DNA of 64,000 bases from Manduca sexta. Taxonomy: Eukaryota > Arthropoda > Insecta > Lepidoptera > Sphingidae. Both the position numbers and the translations under genes were made by a program. Shown one piece after another: positions 22,657 to 37,300 of this stretch; position 1 is the first letter of the stretch; every line of letters starts with the position of its first letter. The stretch lies in assembly GCF_014839805.1 (NCBI RefSeq), contig NC_051140.1, positions 13,103,826 to 13,167,825 of the forward strand, given 5' to 3'. The notes under the pieces are model-generated. The model searched no databases, was not told the origin of the DNA, and worked only from the letters and a program-made list of their open reading frames with translations.

Positions 22657-25600
22657 AAATATGATACCTTTTGATATTTGTGGCTCAGCATTCTTTTTCA
22701 TCCTAAAATATAGCCTTCCAAGCAGAGACTTCCATCCATAAGATACGCGGCAAATGCACAATAAGAAGTGCCGAGTCTACGTGTCAGGGTTACCAAGGCG
22801 TGACCGTAAACTGAGTCCTTTATGCTTACAACTATCATTTTCGCTACCGTCTTTAAATAGAATTGTTTGAAATTCATTCCAGTTAAATATAAATATGAAT
22901 AGATATTTTACGACGGTCGGTGTAATCAATAGCTGAGCCGTCAGTGTTCGGTCAAAACCTATCAATTACTGAAATTACAATACGCCTCCGCTATTATTTG
23001 AGTAAAATAACAAAATTTGTCGTCAGTTACCCACTCACCTATTAATATATAATTCTAACATCCTTATGCGTGAGTAATTGTAAAAATGTTTCAAAAATAA
23101 TGTTATATCCTGAATGCCAGCCAAAACGTCGTGTACACAACCGTAACGTGATAATTAAATTTCCACATATGCATTCAAGGTTACTGAAAACTTAAATATT
23201 ATCTAATCGCAATTCCGTTTTCGCGGTATTGGGAAAATCACAATTTGCTTTATTTCACCTAATTGGGATGTCTGCGAAGTGGGTATTTGTTTAGGTTTTA
23301 GTAAGTACTAACTGCTATTTCTTAGTAACAGCAAACCGTCAAAATTATAGGAACCCTATAAACTATTACATGTTAGCAACATCTTGCTATCGATCATGAC
23401 TATAATAGGAATGTTTTAAATGATAATACCATAATAATTTTAACAAGTAACTGCGTAAATAGTCACCTGAATGTTAAATACAACGTATTAAATTAAATTA
23501 GGACTACTTATTAATGAATTAGAAAGGAAACTAATATTTCTATTAAAAACTGAGTCACACAAGCCGCGGGTTAGAGAACACATTAAATTGTAAATTACTG
23601 CCATCAATTATAATACGCAAAATAATCAATACGCTATTAATATTAGCATAATCAGATAACGTGGTCATTTAAGGAATTTTTTAAACGGTCAAAAGGAGTC
23701 ACACTTTTATCGGCCAATGGTTGTAACAGTCCGAAGGCTTCAACATTGAATATATTAAGCGGACACTGATCTTTTTTCAAATAGGAAAACAATTAACGCC
23801 AAATGATCTTAGAACGACTGCTTTAATGGTTTTTATAGGCCGTTACAGCGTGCAAACGCGCTTGTATTTTAAGAATTGTCATAAACAAAATAAAGTCACA
23901 GTAGAACCAAAACTAATGGCTGTAACAGTTTTATGTTGACCCTTAATACTGAAATTTTACCTATTTATTTCTGACTCATAAGATGGTAGATATTATTTTT
24001 GTATGTATTCAAGTATTTTTTTGTTTTTATAAGTGACATTTATTTACTTCCTTAATAAATCTTATCTCAAATTGTCGGAACATCTGCCGTGCGTGAGTAA
24101 CTGTACAAAGTTTTTTGCCAATAGTAAACTACTAGCAAACTGCTAGTTACGTGTGTTGAATAATTATCAGTTTATCTTTAAAAATATCAGTCTGAATTGC
24201 CCTGTCAACAGTGTAGGACAGTAGGCCACACATTTCGTTACTATTGTTTAGTTCCTGCCGATCTTATCTATTCAAATTCAAATTAATGTGTCAAAGCGAA
24301 ACATGAAAATCAGTTCATGTTTATAAAGAATAGTTTTTTATTGTAGACACTTAATTAGAAACGGTTAATGAACCGTTACAAGATGGCAGTGACCATTACA
24401 TATTAAACTTATTTTCGAAATCAAAATAAATGTATAAACACCAACATTTTAAACATGTTAAAAATGAGTATTATATTTTTTACTACAAATGTAATGACAG
24501 CTATTTATGCTGCGAGTTACGGTAACTTTGAATTTGATATCAATATACTAAATCGCTTGTAAAAGATTTATAGATGGTGATTACTTTAATTGCAGAATTA
24601 AATCGTTTTGATTAAGGCTACGTAAAATTTACGGTACACTTTGTTTTAATTTATTTAAAAATTGTTTTTTTCTTTAATTTAAAGAATATCTTGTCTATAT
24701 CCTTGATTTTAATTACCAGTAATAATTCCAAATTAGAACTTAACAAAAACTTAACTTTACAAATTATTTTACAAACAGTTACTAATAGCTAAAAATGTAG
24801 CCTTCTCCGCACTAAAACTAAAATAAACCAAAACGATAGAAACACGTTGTGACCATAATTATTACGCACATTTAAAGAAGTTCTGTGAAATCACTATTCT
24901 TAGTAAACATTAAATTTTATGCGAGTAACGGAATAACATTTTAAATATGCGTAATCCTTTAAGTAACGACTTGAATCATAATACTCTCATAAATAAGAGA
25001 TTGTAGAAATATTAAATAGAAATGCAAAATAGTTTAAATAGGTAGGCACCCTGCATGCCCCATGGTTAGGTCAATCACCCCGCTAATAATTTAAAAATGA
25101 ATAGCTTGAAGCATTTTATTCTGTCATATAAGTCGATCGGGGCGGGATATATAAGGTCTGCCCACACAGGCATGGTTTGATAACTAAAGCGCGACATTTC
25201 TATATTAAGCCGACAAAGGATGTCACAAAGTAGAAGACTGTTATTTATTACATCCATTTATTTAAGGTTGATTTTTCAATCGTAAAAAAAAATACTTATT
25301 AAATAAACTATAACCTGACAATATAAAAGTGAGACAAATTAACATTTTATACACACAACTGTCATTATTAATTCGTATGTGTTGTACAGACACCTTTAAC
25401 CTTTTAATATTTTTTATTGTATGTTAAAATCATTCCTTAGTTTAATTGTCCTTTCATTCAAATGTTCAATTAAATATAAATATGTTATGGTTTCAAAGTC
25501 ATTAGATATATAGTATATTATTATTTGACTTACGTTAACACCTAATAAAAAAAATTGGGTGGTTTTTGTTCATGTATAAAAAAGGACTTATGTAATTTGT

Positions 25601-26759
25601 AATAAGTATACTTAAAGCTTACTAAATAAACAGATTTGTAGGTACTTATAATCAGAATATGCACAAATTTTCTTGTATGGAACAAGACAATTATGATTTA
25701 CAATGTTTAATCTTACGAATATAAATCTATATTTTTCGGATAGATAAATAGTTTTATTTCAATGTCTAACATTCGTGTAAGAAACAAATAAAAGAAACCA
25801 TTCTAAATCTTTATTTCAAATAAACATAACATTATGTCTTAAGTATGAGTTCACGCTTTTAACTTAAATGTTGCTTGCAAAGGTTCCATTTAATTTTAAA
25901 TTATATTGCTTGTGTCGGATTTTTAATTACACTCAAGGAAATATTAAACATGCCTAATCAATTATTCACTTTTTATGAAATTTACAAACACTTTAATTTA
26001 ATTCAATTATTGTTCATCGCTTTTTTGTATCCCCAACAACAAAAAAATAAGCATACTAGATGACTATTCACTACAATACAAAGTTTGTAAACTTTCAAGA
26101 AAGTGTAATTGTGAACGTGCCTTTACACCTTGGCCTGTCATCTATCACAAATAATGGGACATTAGCAATGCTGTTAACAATCTTAATCACTTGTACATAT
26201 AAATCAAAAAAGACAAGTGGTAGGAAATTTCGTGCAAAAATAAAGTGACAAACTAAACCTTATATTTAAAAATTCTAACGGAAATTTTATGAGCATTGAG
26301 ATAAAATTAGGACCACAATAAATATTTAATTTCAGCAATAAAAAACATGCTTGACGTTATACAGTTTGATGACTTCCCAGCTACTGTGACAACGACTTAT
26401 AATAAAATGCATGATTTTACTAAATGCATATAAATTATAATTAAGACAAATCTTATAAACGAGCCATGACACAACAAAAATATGTTATTTTTGAACAGAA
26501 ACTTAAGTCTTAGGGGCGCCCACGAGCATAATATTAGCGTAAACGTTATAAAAACCAAGTTCTTTTAAAGGTTTTAGCGGGTTTAGCGTCATACGGATGT
26601 TTACCATTTTAAACGTTTCTTAGCGTAGGAGTGGCAACTTTGTCCTCTAAAGATTTTTGCATATTTTTGCGTACTTCTTGTATAGTGTGCAACGCTATAA
26701 TAAAATAACAATACGGTATATGCACAGAATAAGACTTCCTTCACATTTGAAAATGTATT

Positions 26760-27017
26760 GAAATCTATCGAAAGTCCGCCTGAATAATTACCACCGCAAT
26801 GTCTGTTTCTGCCGCCAAGCAACAGTTTTTAGTCACTATTGTGTTCCGGTTTGAATGACATTGTAGCCAGAACTACTGAACATAATAAGACTTGGAATAC
26901 CAAACTATACTTTGTAATTCAAAGTGTTGGATGTGTTTCTGCTGTTTATGCTACGGTCGGCTCGCTTACCATTAGGCGAACAGCAAGCTCGTCTCGTAAT
27001 TCAAAGTAATAAAAAAG
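26760..27017 (+). mobile_element. LINE-type 3' end fragment, sense
   Basis: Carries TGTCTGTTTCTGCCGCCAAG and GTGTTCCGGTTTGAATGACA, then ACCATTAGGCGAACAGCAAG and an A-rich end near 27010. It is the same family as the minus-strand fragment at 20805-21190, from which it has diverged considerably. Confidence 0.65.
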
Positions 27018-27609
27018 AATCCATTATTAATTATTCTAAACTTATATAATAGTTCGATAAGATAAAACATATATATTATAATGGAAACATCGTCATTAAA
27101 TTTAACTACAAGTGCATTCTTCTATCTCAAAATACGTCTATAGGAACATTATTACATTCTAGTTTGGTTAAAATGTGCAATAGAAATTCACAACCATTTT
27201 GTCACTTTTTTTCCTCCGCTTTGTGTTACCGCAAAATAAGACGGCGTTTAAAGTTTTTTAACCCCGACATCGTGTAGATTTTGTGCGAAATGTAGCTGCG
27301 GTCCTCGTCGGTATTAATAAATCTTAAATGAAACGCATTACTCATACCTCTACATTTTACCTTCAACCTATTTCATAAACTTAGCTTGTACTTAAGGTAT
27401 ATTGCCATCATTGTACCAGAAATGTAAAAAACATATCTATCAATTTATGAAAAAATATTTTTAGTATCTGTTAAATCTATCCTCGTACTTAGTGTTCTAA
27501 ATACAATATATGTCGAACACTATACAATACATAGTTTCAGTTCTCACGCAATTACACCGTTTAATTACACAACATATTACGGGATTACACCAAATTAATT
27601 AAACCCGCT

Positions 27610-27751
27610 ATAATAGCCCACGTAAGTGTGTCGCGTTCTGGGATCAGCCTGTATATATTCGGCTCCAATTAGCCGGCATAATTGTGTCGACTGCCGAGGA
27701 TAATCATCTCTCGTCAGTCGACATTCTACCGGCGCCCAATTCACTTACACA
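27610..27751 (-). repeat. Dispersed ~140-bp repeat, copy 3
   Basis: Near full-length antisense copy of the repeat at 1396-1535, in intergenic DNA. Both ends and the central TCGACT hairpin are kept. There is no open frame, so it is probably a non-autonomous element. I cannot assign a class. Confidence 0.75.
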
Positions 27752-28139
27752 GTACTTAGTCAGTGCAGAGGGTTAATTTTGATGTGCTCTTATAAAAAAA
27801 GGCAATACAAATTACAATATTCTTAAATTATAATGAATATAAGTTGAAGGCAAGCAACTTCCGCCTCTAGCCGTAACGTTTACCCTACCGGAATCTACTA
27901 CTAAGTCATCTAGTCATAAAAGATATTGTAGTCATATATACGACTGCGTTGAACAAAATATATTTATGAAAAAGACATGACTTTGACATTTAGAGTAAGT
28001 GCACCATATATGGACCACTAAAAGGATTTTCTCAAATAAAACTCGGAATTAAAAACTTTAATTAATGACTTTTTTAATATAACTGATTTTAAAACTGACT
28101 TGACATCAAACAATATTAGTAAGATTATTTAATATAGCT

Positions 28140-29982
28140 TTTGCCCGCGGCTCCGCCCGCGTTATAAAGTTTTCCGTTATAAAAGTAGTAGTTTCCCGGG
28201 AGTCTATGTTCTTCCCAGGGTCTCAAACTGTCTCCATACCAAATTTCATCTTAATACGTTGGGTAGTTTTAGAGTTTAACACGTTCAGGCAGACAGATGC
28301 AACGGGGGACTTTGTTTTATAATATATTTTTTAGAACTTTTTAAGTGGAACAATCCCGTCATACATCATTTTTGCATAACTTTAACCGTTTACGCAGCGC
28401 AGGCAACGGAAGCTCTCAAAACTAATAATTTTCCCCGTTTTTGCAACATCTTTCATTACTGCTCCGCTCCTATTGGTTATAGCGTGATGATATATAGCCT
28501 ATAGCACTCCAGGAACAAAGGGCTATCCAACACAAAAAGATTTTTCAGTTCCATCCGGTAGTTCCTGAGATTAGCCATTACTGCTCCGCTCCTATTGGTC
28601 ATAGCGTGATGATATATAGCCTATAGCGCTCCACAAATAAAGGGCTATCCAACACAAAACGAATTTTTCAGTTGAAACCGGTAGTTCCTGAGATTAGCCA
28701 TTACTGCTCCGCTCCTATTGGTCATAGCGTGATGATATATAACTTTGAGCACTCCACAAACAAAGGACTATTCAACACAAAAATAATTTTTCCGTTCGAA
28801 TCGGTAGTTTCTGAGATTAGCCATTACTGCTCCGCTCCTATTGGATATAGCGTGATGATATATACCCTATAGCACTCCACGAACAAAGGGCTATCCAACG
28901 CAAAAATATTTTTTCAATTTGGACCGGTAGTTCCTGAGATTAGCTTTTACTGCTCCGCTCCTATTGGGTATAGCGTGATGATATATAGCCTATAGCGCTC
29001 CACGAACAAAGGGCTATCCAACGCAAAAATATTTTTTCAATTTGGACCGGTAGTTCCTGAGATTAGCTTTTACTGCTCCGCTCCTATTGGGTATAGCGTG
29101 ATGATATATAGCCTATAGCGCTCCACGAACAAAGGGCTATCCAACGCAAAAAGATTTTTTTCAGTTTGGGCCGGTAGTTCCTGAGATTAGCCATTACTGC
29201 TCCGCTCCTAATGGGTATAGCGTGATGATATATATATAGCCTATAGCACTCCACGAACAAAGGGCTATCCAACGCAAAAAGAATTTTTCAGTTTGGACCG
29301 GTATTTCCTGAGATTAGCCATTACTGCTCCGCTCCTATTCGGTATAGCGTGATGATATATAGCCTATAGCACTCCACGAACAAAGGGCTATCCAACGCAA
29401 AAAAAAAATTTCAGTTTGGACCGGTATTTCCTGAGATTAGCCATTACTGTTCCGCTCCTATTCGGTATAGCGTGATGATATATAGCCTATAGCACTCCAC
29501 GAACAAAGGGCTATCCAACGCAAAAAGATTTTTTTAGTTTGGATCGGTATTTCCTGAGATTGGCCATTACTGCTCCGCTCCTATTGGGTATAGCGTGATG
29601 ATATATAGCCTATAGCACTCCACGAACAAAGGGCTATCCAACGCAAAAAGAATTTTTCAGTTTGGATCGGTATTTCCTGAGATTGGCCATTACTGCTCCG
29701 CTCCTATTGGGTATAGCGTGATGATATATAGCCTATAGCACTCCACGAACAAAGGGCTATCCAATGCAAAAATAATTTTTCAGTTTGGATCGGTATTTCC
29801 TGAGATTGGCCATTACTGCTCCGCTCCTATTGGGTATAGCGTGATGATATATAGCCTATAGCACTCCACGAACAAAGGGCTATCCAACGCAAAAAGAATT
29901 TTTCAGTTTGGACCGGCAGTTCCGGAGATTAGCGCGTTCAAACAAACAAACAAACTCTTCAGCTTTATATAATAGTATAGAT
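28140..29982 (+). mobile_element. Dispersed element carrying an internal tandem array
   Basis: The left edge reads TTGCCCGCGGCTCCGCCCGC, and the right edge, after the array, reads AAACAAACAAACAAACTC and ends AATAGTATAGATAGAT. Both edges are typical of a common lepidopteran non-coding element. Its centre (28461 to about 29935) is a 12-copy array. Element class is uncertain; no coding sequence is present. Confidence 0.6.
28454..29935. repeat. Tandem array, 12 copies of a ~123-bp unit
   Basis: The marker GCTCCGCTCC (one copy GTTCCGCTCC) starts at 28461, 28583, 28706, 28829, 28952, 29075, 29199, 29326, 29449, 29572, 29695 and 29818, so the period is 122-127 bp, mostly 123. Each unit contains TATAGCGTGATGATATATA, CTCCACGAACAAAGGGCTAT (or close variants) and a CCTGAGATTAGC join. 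The later units are the most alike, which suggests recent expansion at the right end. Confidence 0.92.
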
Positions 29983-31069
29983 AGATAATTGCTACCTTAA
30001 AAATATTACATATTTTTTTAAACATGTCGTTTTGAAGAACTTTCAAAAACTAAACACATTATGTACCTCATAGTTTCAAAGAAGTATTATGATGAATTGT
30101 ATCGAAGAAAATTTAAAAAGTTGTGTAAAATTTAATCAATCAATTGTAATATCACATCTTTTCTATCTTAACCGAATTTTAATCTCGAGTAATATTTGAT
30201 GAAGTGATGAGCTTACACAGCTTGCTAATACGAGTATATTACATCGCAACTGAATGAAAATGGTCCATAAGAATATATGCATAAGGGTTGCTGTATGTCA
30301 AGTGTTTGATGAGCTAAGGGAAGGGTGAGGCATACGCGTATCCGCTTGTTATAAATCCGATACAAAAAACATTATTTAAAAATGCCGATGGCTTATTTTT
30401 AAAGTCTAGTCCATATATGGCAGGTTTACTCTACATCGATTGCAAAAAAGAAAAGTTCATAATATTGCTAAAATAATGTAGCATTCGTTCTTTTCCAAAA
30501 TGTACCTTCGGGCACCTTCAAATTTATTGGAACATGTTTTCGTAGTGTGAATGAAACATTATAAAAGAATTCGTTGTCTTAATACCTCTCATAAATCTGA
30601 AGTGCATTTAATGGGAAGTAATATTATTTTTTTCCCACATTCATCAACCTTTAACATAATCATGCACAATGTGTGGTATTTTGACAATAGAGCTAAGTAA
30701 AGAGTGAAGTGTCAATTCTGATACTTTTATTGAATACAATAAGTGCATTAACTTCGGACCCTTCTCATCTTTCGTGACATTAAACGATACGTTGACGTTA
30801 AACCTATCATGCTGAGTTTACAGAGCAAATCGTTTAGGGTTTCGGCTCTGATCAAAAATCATTTTAACGATTCAATTAAATTCGCTAATGATGCTGACAA
30901 ATTACACAATGGATTGCAACTGCTGATAATGCCATGATTCATATTTTGATTGCTGTTTTGCTACGACTTTTATCGACTAATTTGATATTTTTTTAGCATA
31001 TCTACGTGTAAGTGTACAGTCAAATTTATCACAGAAAGTGATTAGTGTTCCTAGTAATATAATATATCA

Positions 31070-31390
31070 ACCCTGTATTATATACTGTCCCACTGCTGGG
31101 CAAGGGCCTCGTCTACTACTAAGAGGATTTAGGCGTTAGTCCACCACCCTGGCCTAGTGTGGATTGGTAAACTTCACACCCCCTCAAAATTCATGTAGAG
31201 AACTTATCAAGAAGGTATGCAGGCTTCCTCACGATGTTTTCCTTCACCGTTAAAGCAAGCGATAATTCACAAAGAATTCATACATCATTTTAGAAAACTC
31301 AGAGGTGTGCGCCCTTGGGATTTGAACCTGCGGACATTTGCCTCGGCAGTCCGTTCCACACCCAACTAGAAAATCGCCATTTTTTTTGCG
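31070..31390 (-). mobile_element. Lepidopteran-type SINE, antisense
   Basis: On the minus strand, GGTTCAAATCC (31318-31328) is a perfect polymerase III box B. It is followed by CATCGTGAGGAAGCCTGCAT and, at the end, CCCTTGCCCAGCAGTGGGAC. I recognise this order from a SINE-like repeat common in moths and butterflies. Ends are approximate. Confidence 0.7.
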
Positions 31391-34300
31391 TTCCTAGTGG
31401 TTGTATAATGTATATAATATCTATTGTTTTGCCAGTCGCTAGCATCGCTCGTCCTAAATAAACAAGAGTCATAAAGTAATAAATTACCCGAGAGAAATTA
31501 TGTAAAACATTTAGAAGCTCCATTCTACATACTGACTACTGTAAGTTATTTGAATTCAATGAATGTATGCATTACACAGAATGTTCAATCTGTATACAGT
31601 AGAACATGATTCATAAATGGAACATAAAAAGATCAGAACAAGTATTGAAATGCAAATGTGCGCTTAAATTTCGTTTGCAAGGGGCCGGTTGCTTAGATGA
31701 CGTGTATGTTATCTCTTTGAAAAAACAAGAAAAAATGAATCAGGTGCATAATGTATCGTGGTGGACAAAATTCGGACTTACGCCTTCTTCGTCTTATGAC
31801 ATCATACCGGACCGCCGCGCCGCTTTGATTTTTATTTCTTCTCACATTTGTCACGTTTTCTGCATTAATTTTCAAATGATTACATTAACGGCTTAATGTA
31901 AATATTTATACCGTTTCATTTATTCTGGTCTACACTTAATGCAGGTAATCACTAATTAATTATAAGCATGGCTTATCGTGATTTATTATTGTGGTTTTTG
32001 CAGGGACTCAGGTAGCATTCCAGGCGGTCAGTACCAATTTTAGCTGATTTATAATACTTTAGGACAAGTGACCTTGAAATAAATCCATGCGGGATTGAGA
32101 AATTACAAATATTTATTTTTAAAAAGTGAAATTTATTTACTTTAAAAAGCTTTGTCATTTGTAAAACATGTAATAGAATTTTACTTTAAAGGGAGAGACA
32201 AATATTACACCATCGCAGGCAACAAAAATATTTATTATTGAACTAAATTTACGAACATCGTTGAAGTAAATACATTCGATGCAAAGTAAAATTAAACTGC
32301 ACACATTCGTGAAATTGAATCCCATACAATAGAAAAAATGTAAGTGTGATTAAAATTAATAATAATAAAATATTTATTCCATATGCAGACTTTTATTTTT
32401 TGTCAACTAAAATTATGAAGGAGAATCAAGTATTGAATGCACCTCCCAAATTCTCAGAGACGGGGAACATGTCAATATTTGTTTGTATGGTATGTATTCC
32501 TGCGATTGAGGTTAGTCAAACCTCTAAATTCTTTTAAGGTGCATTGTAGCTTGTTTTGGCAAAAACGTATAAATTAACATAGTTTCTAATAAAATTATGT
32601 TAATTGTCCGACGCTTTTGTGTGCCTAAGCTTTTACTTTTAGCCTCATTGATATCATTCTTTGAATGGAATTGTAAACTCGATACATATATGTAGAGTAT
32701 GGTTTCTGCCTTGTAAGTACATAGGTATAAATATAATACTTACTAATTTTATACTATATCATATTAAAATACAATAGCAGTAGCTATTCGAATAACAGAT
32801 ATGTATTCTTAATACCTTCTTAATAATAAACGTCGGTGCCCTTTAACCATAAAAAAAAATCCAAAACTTAAATCAATAAGCACACTACATAGCGTATTGT
32901 GAATGTACACATTGATTTCTTTTATAATGATATTATCCTAGCCTGCATTAAAATTTAATAATTTTAGTTGGCATAAAGCTACGGTAAAACATACAATAGT
33001 TTTTTCTCTAACAATGAAATCTTAATAATAATTTTCTTCTGACATTATATTGCTGTAATAGATATCGTTGTAGACAACATCGTGTCACAAACATGTGATG
33101 TCTTAACTGCAAATTCGTGGTGAAATCTTGAAAAAATAATATGAATATTACTGTCGTTGCACGTACCGTCTAGCCCTGCACGCTAAAAACTGCTAAGTAA
33201 CCACGATTGTGTTAATAACAAAGAAGTTTACATGTAGACGGTGAGAGGAACATTTCTATGGAAATACAATATCATTTGTAATAGGTTTTATTCCTTTTTT
33301 TATTTACGAATATAAAAAAATTATTTAGTCAAGAAGACGCGTTTTTTGTGCAACTTTATTATAATTAAGTATTTCAAGCTATGCAAATATGATTAGTATG
33401 CGATACGTTTAAGCAACGATTGTGAAAATGCGCTAATTTAACTACACGGTATTGACGAAAGAGCCTATAATTCAATGACCAAAATCTTTTCTGGTGTTAT
33501 AATATTTGAAAAATTATATCCTTATTATAATAAATGTGAAACCTTGTAAAAAAGGTATGATTAGTGATAAACGTACAAATTAATAAAAAGTATTGGATAA
33601 AATTTGACACCCAAATAGAGTAATGGCCTGTTACACAAGTTTCAAGTACATTTTATTTGACTTAAATGGTATTAACAGTTAATGTAGATACTAAGTACTA
33701 ATTTTATTGCCATTTATTTGGGAGCATCGATTAGTATGCGACTTTTGTATTTAGTGGGCTTATAGATTTATATGATGAGTAAATACTCAGTCGTTGTGAG
33801 ACAGGCCGTAAGTCCTACATAAAAAGAAAGTCTTTTGTTCCAAGGAATAGCGAACACGTGGGGGAAATGAGCTAAGGCAAATGATAAACTAAGTAATTTT
33901 AATCAAGTTCTTAAGAAAACTTACTATACATAGTATAGCTATAGCTCTAAATAAAAAACTAAAACATAATACGAAATTAGTGAAAGTGTCGCGACTTTCA
34001 TGGTTTATATGGATTTAATTTGATAGCTCTGCTAAGTTTCACATAAATTTAAAATGCTGTTTGAGTGTGGTAATGTTGTGACTATTTCTAAAAAAATCTG
34101 AAACTTGCCGTGTTATTAGCCTTCCAGGTGAGCGGAAACAACAGCAGATTCTATGAATAAAATAAATTGATTATAAATAAGTATTATTAGTAGTTTATAA
34201 ATTTAATCAAAGTATAGCCCAAGTAGGGCTGGTAGCTGTTCGTAAGAAATTCGAAAAAATATACCGTGTTTGCTCACGCTTAAAACTTGAACATGGTATA

Positions 34301-37300
34301 GCATTAGGCTTGCCTCCTATTGTAAATGAGACTCATTAAATTAATTTCCTAAAGTAGGTGCATTAGTCACGTGATTACCTACCCCTCAATAATGTGTGTT
34401 GTTATTAATTTAAATTTAAAAATAATTGATCAGAAACATACTCGCATTCATAAAAATCCTTGTTAAATGGGGTAGAAAACAAAATACGACAGGTTTTATA
34501 TTTGTAAACAGCAATCAGTGCGGCATTAACGGTATTTTAGCATTCTCCTTTCTTCTCCATACATATCGCGATATTATAACGTTTATATCCTTTAACACTA
34601 CCTACTTGTTTCTGCCTACTTTTTGGCTGAACCGTTGGCCTTAAAACGTTGTTTGTTTTTAAATGTTCCGAAAAGCGTTTAACAATAGTGCGACGTTTCT
34701 TACTTTCGATTTGATCAATTCGATACAATCAAGACGTGTAAAGTAAAATTCCAAATAAACTAGATATATTCTATATATTTTGAAGAATTACAACTTACTT
34801 TTACGTGTTATAATAATACATGTACATAGATTATATTAAATGTCAGGCTTATATATTATTCTAAGAATATATTATAATTTCAATTTATAGCAAATGAGTA
34901 TAGATATTCTTAAACAAACAGAGTGTAATAAAAGTTGAACCCAATAAACGATGACCCACGGAGTTTTAGAATCCGTCAACAGAGATTGTGAACGAAAACC
35001 TGTACAGAATATAATCCTACATCTCACTTATATAAATGTGAAAAATTGAGAAGATTTTTGCATTTTTATTAGATGTAAACATAGCATACACCGATGAATG
35101 GTCATTAATAAGAAAAGGTAGATCCTGGATCAACATATTGGGCTAATATTTCCGAAATAATGCACTGTGATTTTTATTCCGATTGAGGACTTTGACTCGA
35201 AAGGAACTGTGGTCGAGAGTTAGTTGTTAATGTGTTTTAAAGAAACACTGTTATTGGATATGGTCATGTCGCGAATGTGGCTCTATTAAGATATATTGTA
35301 GGCAGCAAAAACTAAAAGCTGCCGCTTTGCCCTACTTCGAAATTTAGAAATCTTACCCAGTAGATATTGTATTATTTACGATATTTATACAATAATACAT
35401 TACCATCAAGATACGAATTTATCACCAAAACCGAACTTTGGCTGCATGTTTTTCCAGAATGGTTTTATACGGACGATGTTTACCTCCGACAATAAGAACG
35501 TAAGTCAGAATAAACTTTCCAATACATTAGTGATAGACACCCAAATGTCATATTAAAAGTAATAAACATTACAAGGTTTCAAATTCAAGCCGATCTGAGA
35601 TACTCCCGGCCCTTGAATCCAGAGCAGACTGGAATAAGGTGTTTTCCTTATATACCTATATTTACGTGATTAGTATAAATTGTCCGAAATATGATACTTA
35701 TTACATTGTATACCCAATTAAGTGTTAATTAATAAAGCCATCCGAAGTATTTTGAAATAATAATTTGCTTTTGTGTTCCAAAATAATTTCCTTTAAAGTT
35801 CGGAACGGTCTACTCAGTAATTTTCGTTGTTATTACTTATTATTATTTAATATTGCAATTTTATTTAAATCACAAAGTACTGAAACTAATTTACGTTTGA
35901 TGTTTACATTTATATTGTGACATTTAATAAAATAAATTAAGATATTGTAATTCCAGCGAATAGCAAGTTATTTAAGCGCAACAGGAATTCAACGTATGAC
36001 TGGGTAAGTTAAGTGGCTTTTTCTTGTTTTAGCGAAGGTTCAGTCCCGACACACGTCCGCCTTAATTTGAGGTCTTGGGGTAAAGAGCCCGGATGAGCAA
36101 AGGGTCAACGAACTCCATGGTCAAGAGGAAAAAATATTCCTTTTATTGAAATCTCACAATTCTTGTCTGCCTGCGAAGAATGAAGGCGGGCCCAAATTTT
36201 GCGACGTGTTTTCTCAAATATACCGCTACGGCGATCGCGCGCTCCCAAAATAAATGTTACGCTACATTACATACACTTCCATTTAAGGTTCTTATTATTT
36301 AGAAGGCGAAACTTGGAGAGAATACCAATATTTTTATAATAAAAGTTGCCGAAACGCTTCGCAGTCCTTCTGAATCCATCCTTTATTAATGACATCAAAT
36401 AAACAAATCAAATTACCTGCACGATCTGTTTAACACTTCAAACGTGTTTGCCGTCGCGCTTTGTACTTATTACAGGATTTTTGTGCTGACATGACCGAAA
36501 TTTCATTGTCTATATTAAAACATTCAGCGCTAATACGCGTAAAGGCCAAATATTTGCTATACTCTACTCAAACAAAATTAAAACAGTAGGTAAATTTTCT
36601 CCCGCGGCAGTAAACTTTCTTTGCGTAAGTAGAGTTGATCGTTAAATGAAAGACTGTAATATCGCCTTGATGGCAAAAACGTTTGAAAGTTTTTCTCCCA
36701 TGAATATTACTTCAATTTTGATTTTCTCATTTCGAGTTCCTAAAAAGTATAAAAACTGCTCAAAGCATTTCACCATCACCAATTTAAAATTGATGTTATT
36801 ACGAAAATGTAATATCAAAAGCTGAAATATTGTGGACAGTTTTTGTTTCATGCCTCATTATTTTTAAAAATAATTCCGTTATAATTCAGAATGTCATCTT
36901 GGCTGACCCAACCTAACCGAAAATGTCCATTTAAAGTCGAATAAAAAAATGGTCATAACTTTGAAATACCGTACAATAAACGAAAGGAGGAAAAGGTCGT
37001 AGCCTTAATATTTTTTTCAGAAATGGGGAAGTGTGACGGGGCACTGACCTTTAGGGTAACTTAGATTGTTTTATAGAGGTATGGAAGGTCCTGGACCTTT
37101 CTGTATTTAATCTAAACAGAATAAATCTCTGTATCTGATGTCTACTCTGAATAAGAATGGAAATCAAAAGTCATATTTCTTGTGAAAATACTGATCGAAT
37201 TAAACGTTGTATAAACTACAACTTCAGCATCTGGTAGTTCTGTAATAGTGCAGTGTATATCGGCAACAAATAAACAAATCTGTGCAACGCCTTATGAGTC

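Noticed and set aside
28454..29935. CRISPR-like array
   Set aside because: The whole 123-bp unit repeats, with no unique spacers, and the setting is an insect genome. It is a tandem satellite.
31606..31896. 96-codon frame in intergenic DNA
   Set aside because: No family resemblance, no splice context, and repeat-like surroundings beside a SINE.
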